Assembly: GCA_036011265.1 (NCBI GenBank)
Contig: DASCNB010000255.1
Location: 1 to 29,528 of the forward strand
From: CAJXCL01 sp036011265
GTDB lineage: Bacteria > Nitrospinota > Nitrospinia > CAJXCL01
Direction: 5' to 3'
Length of the DNA stretch: 29,528 nt
Shown: one piece after another, positions 7,869-14,138 of the stretch
How the letters are laid out: every line of letters starts with the position of its first letter
Numbering within the stretch: the first letter of the stretch is position 1
Notes under the pieces: generated by a model
Told to the model about the DNA's origin: nothing
The model's database searches: none
The model's input: only the letters and a program-made list of their open reading frames with translations
Translations under genes and position numbers: made by a program

Positions 7869-10148
7869 CTAAGAAGCTAAAGAAACGTCCATGCATACCT
7901 TTTTCACTTGTATGAGGTCTGTATAACCCTTAAAAATCTTCCTTATACCGTCCTGGTAAATGGTCGTCATTCCATCCTTTTTTGCCTGTTTCGTAATTTC
8001 TTCTATGGGCGCTTTCTTCTGAACAAGGTGCTTTATCGCATCGGTTCCAACCAGGACTTCATGCAGTCCGGTTCTCCCCTTATAACCTGTGTCCAGGCAT
8101 TTTTCACACCCGGTTGCTTTGCAGAGAAGCAGTTGGCTATTATACTCGATACCAAGTTTAGCAAAATCATCTCCTCCAAATTGTCCAACCAGATATTCAA
8201 ATTCTTCTTTATCAGGATGATACTCTTCTTTACAAGCGCTGCATAAGTTTCGTACCAGGCGTTGGGCAAGAACCCCTAAAAGCGCGTCGGCAAAACTAAA
8301 GGGGTCTAACCCAATATCAATGAGGCGCGTAACAGTTTCAGGGGCACTATTGGTATGCAAGGTGCTGAAAACAAGATGACCTGTTAGTGATGCTTCAATT
8401 GCTATAGAACTGGTTTCAAAATCTCTCATTTCACCAACCATTATTACATCCGGGTCCGCTCTCAGGAATGAGCGCATGGCGCGAGCAAACGTAAAATCAA
8501 TTTTTGATTTTATCTCAACCTGACGAAGGCCTTTTTGAGTTATTTCAACAGGATCCTCAGCAGTCCATATTTTCTTTTCAGGGGTATTAATATGACCCAG
8601 CGCGGAATGAAGAGTCGTTGTTTTACCAGAACCTGTTGGACCTACGACAAGAATAATCCCATAAGGTTTGGAAATCATTTTCCCAAAGCTTTTTTTATTC
8701 CAATCGTAGAGATTCAGTTCCTCAAGAGGAAAGAGTGAACTGGTCGCTAGTATCCGCATTACTGCATCTTCAGCGCCTACTGTCGGGAGCGTTGCGACGC
8801 GAAGTTCAATTGGCTTTTTGTTGTAAAAGAATACGATTTTACCGTCCTGGGGAAGCCTTTTTTCCGCGATATCCAGGTTGGCCATAATTTTAATCCGCGA
8901 TAATATGGCACTACCGTACCTGATTGGCAGTTCACAATAATTGATGCATGAACCATCAATCCTGAATCGAACAAAAACAGTTTTATTGACTTTATCCGGT
9001 TCGACGTGGATGTCCGAAGCCCCATCTTTATAAGCGTCAATAATAATCATATCTACAAGACGGATAAGAGCGTTTGAAGTTTCTTTTACATCTTGTTTTG
9101 TTTTTATGACTGTTTCCTCTTCCGGTTCCTCTACAACCTCTTTACCTAATGCCGTCATAATGGAATTCAGCATACCGCTTTTCGTGTGATACCCCCGTTC
9201 AACTAAATCAATATATTTTAAAATATCTTCCTTCAAAGCGATCTGAAAAGAAAATTCCTTGCCTTTCAATAATCTTTCTATTTCCCCCGTTTTCAGGTCA
9301 TTAGGATTGTCAGTCAATATGGTCAGTTTCCCGTTGGAAGCGGCAATAGGGATCCACACCATTTTTCTCATGTAAACCAGACTGAGTCCTTCAAATAATT
9401 CATCCTGAAGTCTTACGGTATCGTCATATTCGACAAACTTACATCCGTAAAATTGACCAAGGCACATGCCCAAGTCCGTTTTGGAAACCTTATAAATTTC
9501 CATAAGGACCGATTCTATATCTGTTTTCTTTTGTCTTGCATGGAGCGTGGCTTTTTTCAGTTCTTCTTCTTTAATTAAATTCTGAATAATAAGCTGGTTG
9601 AAACGGGCATGAGGGTTTTTGGCGTTGTTGCGGAAGGCAATTCCAAGGGTAGAGGCAATTTCCTGAATTGTTTTCTCATCTTCATTGGCAAATGCTTTCC
9701 CGCCAATTTTATTAATTATTTGAATAACGCCGAAAATTCTGTCCTTAAAGCAGATTGGAGCGCAGAGGACTTGTTTGGTGCTAAATCCCGATTCTTCCAG
9801 CAAATTTCTATCCCATTTTTTATTGAATTTCAGGTTAGGACCAATTTTTTTCAGTTCCGTCTCATCATAAACATCCTGGATATTCAATACCTTCAAATTA
9901 TAAGCCGCATAACCCGCTATACTGGCATTAGATATGGGCACTCTTACTTCCTTGATTTCTCCGGCGTCAAGGATTTTAGAAAAAAGTTCCTGCATTACCG
10001 GATCAACAGCGTAAATGGTAACTTTTTCCGCTTTAAAAAGGGGCGCGATATCGTTTTTTAGATCAACAATGATTTTATCAATATTGCTTGTGGAGTTAAT
10101 TTTGTTGGTTACTTCTTTGAGTTTTTCATTTGATATTTTTGAGTCCAA
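7869..10148 (-). CDS. GspE/PilB-type secretion or pilus ATPase with N-terminal GAF domain
   Basis: With the TTG start at 10148 it has 759 residues. Residues about 15-175 form a GAF-like sensor domain (APICFKDRIFGVIQIINK). Then comes a MshEN/T2SSE N-terminal domain (about 185-320) and the hexameric ATPase: Asp box ASDIHVEP, Walker A GPTGSGKT (503-510), Walker B DPDVIMVGEMRD, and His box TGHLVFSTLHTNSAPET. A zinc-binding cysteine cluster (CSAC, later CKATGCEKC) precedes GRTGLHEVL. Such ATPases power pilin or pseudopilin assembly at the inner membrane; GAF fusion suggests signal-controlled activity. An open frame extends upstream to 10298, but that part lies inside the preceding gene. The TTG gives a 23-base overlap but lacks a clear ribosome-binding site, so the start is uncertain. 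No pilin or secretin genes are nearby. Confidence 0.88.
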   Translation of the reverse strand: MDSKISNEKLKEVTNKINSTSNIDKIIVDLKNDIAPLFKAEKVTIYAVDPVMQELFSKILDAGEIKEVRVPISNASIAGYAAYNLKVLNIQDVYDETELKKIGPNLKFNKKWDRNLLEESGFSTKQVLCAPICFKDRIFGVIQIINKIGGKAFANEDEKTIQEIASTLGIAFRNNAKNPHARFNQLIIQNLIKEEELKKATLHARQKKTDIESVLMEIYKVSKTDLGMCLGQFYGCKFVEYDDTVRLQDELFEGLSLVYMRKMVWIPIAASNGKLTILTDNPNDLKTGEIERLLKGKEFSFQIALKEDILKYIDLVERGYHTKSGMLNSIMTALGKEVVEEPEEETVIKTKQDVKETSNALIRLVDMIIIDAYKDGASDIHVEPDKVNKTVFVRFRIDGSCINYCELPIRYGSAILSRIKIMANLDIAEKRLPQDGKIVFFYNKKPIELRVATLPTVGAEDAVMRILATSSLFPLEELNLYDWNKKSFGKMISKPYGIILVVGPTGSGKTTTLHSALGHINTPEKKIWTAEDPVEITQKGLRQVEIKSKIDFTFARAMRSFLRADPDVIMVGEMRDFETSSIAIEASLTGHLVFSTLHTNSAPETVTRLIDIGLDPFSFADALLGVLAQRLVRNLCSACKEEYHPDKEEFEYLVGQFGGDDFAKLGIEYNSQLLLCKATGCEKCLDTGYKGRTGLHEVLVGTDAIKHLVQKKAPIEEITKQAKKDGMTTIYQDGIRKIFKGYTDLIQVKKVCMDVSLAS

Positions 10149-10743
10149 CGATAAGGACGCCAATTGTTTTTTTCTTATCAAAAACCGGAATTGAAATTTG
10201 GACAGAATTAGTTTGAGTACTTTCATCAAAGGATAAGGGACCAACGTAAGTTTGCCCCTTTCCTGAATTATAACTTTTTGAGATTTTTTTTTCCTCACCT
10301 TGCCAGTAGTTAGTCGTCTTAGGATATTCTGCTACGACAGCTCCTTTTTCATCACAAAGGAAGGCCTCCACATAAAGTTTCGGATTTTGGGATATATGAT
10401 TGTATAACAGCTTGCCTGCTCTATTTTTTTGAAGGCTTATCGCAAAATCATTATTTTCCCCGGCAAGCCATTGTTTTTCAATTTTCATTATTTCTTCCAA
10501 AGGTACTTTTTTTTGATTTTGCTTTATGACGGAGTTAATAAGGACGGGATTTTGGACCCACCTACTTACGATTCGTATATGCGTGTTTATGATGGAAGAC
10601 ATACGCATACTTATTTGCCTATCCTCCTTCCACAATTCAGATTGAGCAAATAGGGCATTATTAAAACAACAGAAAAAAATAAATACTGTGAAAAATAGTG
10701 CTTTCATTCTTCCGACTTTAATATTTTTTCTTTTAGTTTTCAT
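10126..10743 (-). CDS. Secreted Cache/PDC-like sensor protein
   Basis: This 205-residue protein has an N-terminal signal peptide (hydrophobic core about residues 14-28, ending NNALFAQ). The rest looks like a periplasmic single-Cache (PDC) ligand domain: LYVEAFLCDEKGAVVAEYPK and the late SIPVFDKKKTIGVLIVGLKN strand-loop-strand. There is no membrane-spanning kinase or chemotaxis part; the protein ends with the domain. It overlaps the start of the GAF-ATPase gene, which places it at the head of a three-gene cluster, so it may feed an external signal to that system (inference). The first ATG at 10743 has a weak AAGAAAG before it. Confidence 0.65.
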   Translation of the reverse strand: MKTKRKNIKVGRMKALFFTVFIFFCCFNNALFAQSELWKEDRQISMRMSSIINTHIRIVSRWVQNPVLINSVIKQNQKKVPLEEIMKIEKQWLAGENNDFAISLQKNRAGKLLYNHISQNPKLYVEAFLCDEKGAVVAEYPKTTNYWQGEEKKISKSYNSGKGQTYVGPLSFDESTQTNSVQISIPVFDKKKTIGVLIVGLKNIK

Positions 10744-10929
10744 GAACTTTCTTATCTAATCCGATATTTCTCATTTAGATGGACCTAAAACACATTTTTT
10801 ATAATCATACTCAGAATGAATGTTTTTGGTCAAGAAAAATGAAGGACAAACATATTTCAACAAATTTAAAAAGAAATCGGGGCAGGATAAAAACAGAACG
10901 TAAATATCAATGTTGCATTTGGTGTATAT

Positions 10930-11331
10930 TTATATCCATTTGACGCGCACGAGATGCTTTATCTGTTTAAATTCCTGATCACCGGTATAAATAAGAGCGT
11001 TTAGCTTCCGGGCAGTAGATATTACAAAAGCATCCGCATAGGAAAGAGAAAAAGCGGCTTTGATTTTCGCTGCTTCAATGACATCCTGAAAACTATTATT
11101 GGTTAACTCTATTGATAAAGTTTGAAGGGTTAAAAGAAATTTCTCTGCCGCTGCTTTTGATCTGGTTTTGTGAATAATGTAATAACATTCACCAACATTT
11201 ATTTCGTTTAAATACAGTTTTATTTGCTGCCTGCCGGCCTGGCGAAAAAGCTTTTTTATTGCATCGTACCCTGGTTCCTGGTTGAGGAAGGCTAATATCG
11301 CATAAGAATCCAATACCGCGTCATTTTTCAA
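10930..11331 (-). CDS. vapC: VapC-like PIN-domain ribonuclease toxin
   Basis: This 133-residue PIN-domain protein carries the acidic residues expected for Mg-dependent RNase activity. They are the first Asp in VLDSYAILAFL, the Glu in NEINVGECYYII, the Asp in SLSYADAFVISTA and a late Asp in YTGDQEF. The reading frame stays open upstream to 11436, but the PIN fold begins only after LKNDAVLDS. The TTG at 11331, with GAGG about nine bases upstream, is therefore the likely start and gives an 11-base overlap with the antitoxin gene. The ATG at 11324 is in another frame. Such overlaps couple toxin translation to antitoxin. The RNA target is unknown. Confidence 0.88.
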   Translation of the reverse strand: MKNDAVLDSYAILAFLNQEPGYDAIKKLFRQAGRQQIKLYLNEINVGECYYIIHKTRSKAAAEKFLLTLQTLSIELTNNSFQDVIEAAKIKAAFSLSYADAFVISTARKLNALIYTGDQEFKQIKHLVRVKWI

Positions 11332-11557
11332 TCTTTCTATCCTCTTTCCTGCTTTTGAGAAGGGCTTTTGTAAGTGACGATCCATCCTTAAACATGCCGC
11401 AGGCAGCTTCCACCGGATCGTCCGGCAGGGGTTCAAGAACTATCTGCCCATCCTTTTCAAAAACATTTATCAGTTTACCCGTTACAACATTAAACTTACG
11501 CCTGATATTTTTAGGAATAACGACCTGACCTTTTGGGGATGTTTTTACGATAACCAT
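11321..11557 (-). CDS. vapB: VapB-like AbrB/SpoVT-domain antitoxin
   Basis: This 78-residue protein has an N-terminal AbrB/MazE swapped-hairpin DNA-binding domain: IVKTSPKGQVVIPKNIRRKF, then GKLINVFEKDGQIVLEPL. A charged C-terminal tail (about 50-78) should wrap around the toxin. It would bind its own promoter and neutralise the PIN-domain toxin encoded by the overlapping downstream gene. No ribosome-binding site precedes the ATG; the leader instead contains a repeated GTTAAACT motif, so translation may be weak or leaderless-like. Confidence 0.88.
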   Translation of the reverse strand: MVIVKTSPKGQVVIPKNIRRKFNVVTGKLINVFEKDGQIVLEPLPDDPVEAACGMFKDGSSLTKALLKSRKEDRKIEK

Positions 11558-11560
11558 TTT

Positions 11561-11587
11561 AGTTTAACTAATTTTATTCAGTTTAAC
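11561..11587 (-). promoter_or_regulatory. Putative antitoxin operator (two GTTAAACT direct repeats)
   Basis: On the minus strand GTTAAACT occurs at 11580-11587 and again at 11561-11568, 19 bases apart, between the promoter and the antitoxin ATG. Two identical 8-mers spaced near two helical turns fit autorepression by an AbrB-type dimer pair. This is inference from position and repetition. Confidence 0.4.
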
Positions 11588-11598
11588 CTATAAAATAT

Positions 11599-11626
11599 AG
11601 TATATACAGCCCATATTATTTGTCAA
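11599..11626 (-). promoter_or_regulatory. Promoter of the vapBC-type operon
   Basis: Minus strand: -35 TTGACA (11621-11626, perfect consensus), 16-base spacer, -10 TATACT (11599-11604, five of six). It would start transcription near 11592, about 35 bases before the antitoxin ATG and just upstream of the GTTAAACT repeats. Confidence 0.65.
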
Positions 11627-11675
11627 GACAAATGCTTGCTGCATCAAGCTGAACTCAAAACCAAGATTAGCTTCA

Positions 11676-11810
11676 TAGCTCTGCGAAGTTTTTTAACACA
11701 CCCCGTCCCGGTGGGACACCCCTCTTCTTAGAGGGGAATTCTCTCCCCAAATTTCCCCCTCAGAAAACTTGTCCTGAGAGAAGTCGAAGGAACTGGATAC
11801 AGGGGGTTGT
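11676..11810 (-). repeat. Dispersed repeat, CCCCCT/hairpin family, copy 2 (inverted)
   Basis: Read on the minus strand it starts ACAACCCCCTGTATCC and ends GTGTGTTAAAAAACTTCGC, as in 298-392. The middle differs: it carries a TTCGACTTCTCTCAGGACAAG block and a separate hairpin around CCCCTC/GAGGGG. The GTCCCACCGGGAC palindrome is kept. It occupies much of the gene-free stretch 11627-12008, where I see no coding sequence. Confidence 0.75.
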
Positions 11811-11866
11811 AATTTTTATTCTCCATGCTATCTCAGCACTGCAAACTTGTAGAAGTGCGTTATTTT

Positions 11867-11927
11867 AGGCGCTGTTTAGTTCTTGTTTTCTACTGTGCCT
11901 TATACAAAGTACAGCGCCTTATGCAAG
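11867..11927 (-). repeat. CCTTGCATAAG hairpin repeat, copy B (inverted)
   Basis: On the minus strand it reads CCTTGCATAAGGCGCTGTAC, a loop with TTTGTATAAGGC, then ACAGCGCCTAA. The stem arms AGGCGCTGT (11867-11875) and ACAGCGCCT (11911-11919) pair perfectly over nine bases. Confidence 0.7.
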
Positions 11928-12008
11928 GCTCGGTAAAGTTTTTGTTGGGCATCGGGCGGTAGCCCTTTTATTTTCGGCAAAGCTGAGCTTAGCTCTGCCA
12001 TCCCTGCT

Positions 12009-12073
12009 CTCAACCCTTTGGGCGGCCTTCCAATGGAATCCGTCCAATTCGGCTTTCCTTGCCGAATTGTGGT
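12009..12073 (-). repeat. 65-bp inverted repeat, left copy
   Basis: Its reverse complement equals 13836-13900 except for one base. Inside it AATTCGGC and GCCGAATT form an eight-base hairpin around a seven-base loop. Together the two copies bracket the lipoprotein gene and argB. Confidence 0.85.
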
Positions 12074-12088
12074 GGCGGCCCTGCCATT

Positions 12089-12664
12089 CTATTTCTTTAC
12101 ATCCCAGATACCGTCTTCTAACTGGATTTTCTCTCCCTTTTTCGCGTTATCACGATTCAGGCTGGCGAATATTTTCTGAACATCCGGAAGGTCATTCTCA
12201 TTAAGGTTTTCACTAATCATAACAATCCGTTTCATGATTGTTCGTCGGTCATTATTCTCTTCCTTTATAATCGCTTTTACGAAAAGTTCAAATTGCGGTT
12301 CTTTTCTTGTTTTGTCAATTTCAAAAAAAGAAAGAAACCCGTCATTATTTTCTCCGGCACATCCGATCAGTTTGAAATTTTCAATATCATCCTTATTGAA
12401 CTCCATTCTCTGCCTTGCCCGGATAGCTTCCTTCTTGTGCCTGGGTATCGGGTCAACTTCCTTTAATTTTCCAGTTTCATCTATGGAGCGGACAGAAGCC
12501 AAAAGCATCATATCTTTCCCAATATTCTCATAAGTTCCGAGGACCTGATTTTCAAGGGCTGTTCTCTGATCAATTATGGTAACATTCACCCCGACCAGTT
12601 CTTTCGCGCACGCGGAAAGAAAAAACAGGGAGATAAACAGGAATGTATAGTTTTTATGATTCAT
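12089..12664 (-). CDS. Lipoprotein, possibly YdbL/DUF1318-like
   Basis: This 191-residue protein has a lipoprotein signal: hydrophobic YTFLFISLFFLSAC, with the lipobox LSAC and Cys19 as the acylation site. The mature part contains VTIIDQRTALENQVLGTYENIGKDM, then a charged middle, and FKLIGCAGENNDGFLSFFE. The spacing of the ALENQVLG and GENNDGFL blocks resembles DUF1318 (YdbL) lipoproteins, but I cannot confirm that by eye. It would sit in the outer or inner membrane facing the periplasm. It is transcribed divergently from argB. Its 3' end abuts the 65-bp inverted repeat. Confidence 0.65.
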   Translation of the reverse strand: MNHKNYTFLFISLFFLSACAKELVGVNVTIIDQRTALENQVLGTYENIGKDMMLLASVRSIDETGKLKEVDPIPRHKKEAIRARQRMEFNKDDIENFKLIGCAGENNDGFLSFFEIDKTRKEPQFELFVKAIIKEENNDRRTIMKRIVMISENLNENDLPDVQKIFASLNRDNAKKGEKIQLEDGIWDVKK

Positions 12665-12928
12665 ATATTATAGTAACGTGATCAGCAAAAAAGCCTGAAT
12701 ACGAAGTGTTGACAGGTCTCTGAATTTGTTTTCTCTAATTATCTGTTTCAATTTTAACAATGTCAATAGCCGTACTAAGATAAAATATCTGTGGAATTCC
12801 ATGATGTTCTATGGCTAAATGTTGAATGCAGTTGTCAGGGATCAGGGGTCAGAGATCAGTATTTGGGTTTCTGTTTTTTAAATCTGTGTAATCATTCTTT
12901 ATCAATCAGTGAAATCATTTTTTAATTT

Positions 12929-13810
12929 ATGGAAAAACTAATTAAAAAAGCAGATGTTTTATTAGAGTCACTGCCATACATAAAAACTTTTTACAAAAAA
13001 ATCATTGTTATTAAATACGGTGGCAACGCAATGATAAATAAGACTCTGAAAAGTAACTTTGCCCTTGATATCGTGTTGATGAAGTATATCGGGATTTTTC
13101 CGGTCATTGTTCACGGCGGCGGACCACAAATCGGAAAAACATTGGCGAAAATGGGGATAAAATCAAAGTTTGTTAATGGACTTCGGGTTACTTGTGCCGA
13201 AAGTATGGATATTATTGAAAAGGTCCTGGCCGGGAAAGTCAATAAGGAGATTGTATCGCTCATAAATAAACATGGTGGAAAAGCAGCAGGGTTAAGCGGT
13301 AAAGACGGTGACCTGATTCAGGCAAAAAAACATGAAATGAAAAATATCACTCCTGAAACGAATCGACCTGAAATTATCGATTTAGGTTTTGTCGGAGAGA
13401 TTACTTCTGTGAATCCCTCAATCATATCATCGCTGCTGGAAAAGAATCGTATTCCAGTTATAGCCCCTGTCGGGATGAGTAAAAAAGGAGAAACCCTGAA
13501 TATTAACGCGGACTTTGTTGCCAGCCATGTTGCAGCAGCTCTTAAAGCGGAAAAATTAATCCTGTTAACCAATATAGAAGGTATAAAGAACAAAACCGGA
13601 AATCTCATCAGCACGCTTGATAAAAAGGAAGCTCAAACACTGATAAAAAATAAAACCATTTCCGAGGGAATGCAACCTAAAGTAGAGTGCTGCATTAAAG
13701 CTCTCTCTAAAGGAGTTAAAAAAACTCATATAATAGACGGCAGACTGAGACATGCTGTGCTATTAGAGATTTTTACTAAAAAAGGTGTGGGAACGGAAAT
13801 TGTGAAGTAA
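12929..13810 (+). CDS. argB: Acetylglutamate kinase
   Basis: The 293-residue length is normal for the family. Visible motifs are IVIKYGGNAM (glycine loop with the phosphate-binding Lys), PVIVHGGGPQIG for N-acetylglutamate/ATP binding, KAAGLSGKDGDLI, INADFVASHVAAALKAEKLILLTNIEGI and EGMQPKVECCIKAL. The enzyme phosphorylates N-acetyl-L-glutamate, the second step of arginine synthesis, in the cytoplasm. The N-terminal region (EKLIKKADVLLESLPYIKTF) resembles the arginine-sensitive, hexamer-forming type, so feedback inhibition is likely. No other arg gene is adjacent and no strong ribosome-binding site precedes the ATG. Confidence 0.95.
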   Translation: MEKLIKKADVLLESLPYIKTFYKKIIVIKYGGNAMINKTLKSNFALDIVLMKYIGIFPVIVHGGGPQIGKTLAKMGIKSKFVNGLRVTCAESMDIIEKVLAGKVNKEIVSLINKHGGKAAGLSGKDGDLIQAKKHEMKNITPETNRPEIIDLGFVGEITSVNPSIISSLLEKNRIPVIAPVGMSKKGETLNINADFVASHVAAALKAEKLILLTNIEGIKNKTGNLISTLDKKEAQTLIKNKTISEGMQPKVECCIKALSKGVKKTHIIDGRLRHAVLLEIFTKKGVGTEIVK

Positions 13811-13835
13811 GATTTTTGTTACCACGAAGAGCAAA

Positions 13836-13900
13836 ACCACAATTCGGCAAGGAAAGCCGAATTGGACGGATTCCAATGGAAGGCCGCCCAGAGGGTTGAG
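13836..13900 (+). repeat. 65-bp inverted repeat, right copy
   Basis: It starts ACCACAATTCGGC and ends AGAGGGTTGAG. It is the inverted partner of 12009-12073, with a single base difference. It begins 25 bases after the argB stop and is followed by the MITE-like element. Confidence 0.85.
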
Positions 13901-13928
13901 GCCATGGAAGGTCGAAATCAAAATATTC

Positions 13929-14097
13929 ATAACCACGAAGTGCACGAAAATCACGAAGAAAAAGTGCAGGTTATAAAACAAATCTTTTAATGCTATAGTT
14001 TAAGGTCTTTACATTTGAGAATTTCATGGATGTTAAAATCTGACTTCATATATTAAATTTTAAACTCCTTCGTGATTTTCGTGCACTTCGTGGTTAT
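13929..14097. mobile_element. MITE-like element with 30-bp perfect terminal inverted repeats
   Basis: Left end ATAACCACGAAGTGCACGAA (continuing to 13958) is the exact reverse complement of 14068-14097. The 109-base interior is AT-rich and has no open frame. Such 'accacgaagtgcacgaaaatcacgaag' ends are known as dispersed repeats in many genomes. No clear target duplication is visible at the edges. It fills most of the spacer between argB and the next gene. Confidence 0.6.
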
Positions 14098-14138
14098 ATA
14101 TGAGCCCTGATCCCTAAAATATCATCTCCGTGTTCAAC

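Noticed and set aside
10148..10298. N-terminal extension of the GAF-ATPase up to 10298
   Set aside because: The extra residues are basic and unstructured-looking and lie entirely within the coding sequence of the upstream Cache-like gene.
11332..11436. N-terminal extension of the PIN-domain toxin to an ATG at 11436
   Set aside because: It lies wholly inside the antitoxin gene, and the PIN fold starts only after 11331, where a TTG has a good ribosome-binding site.
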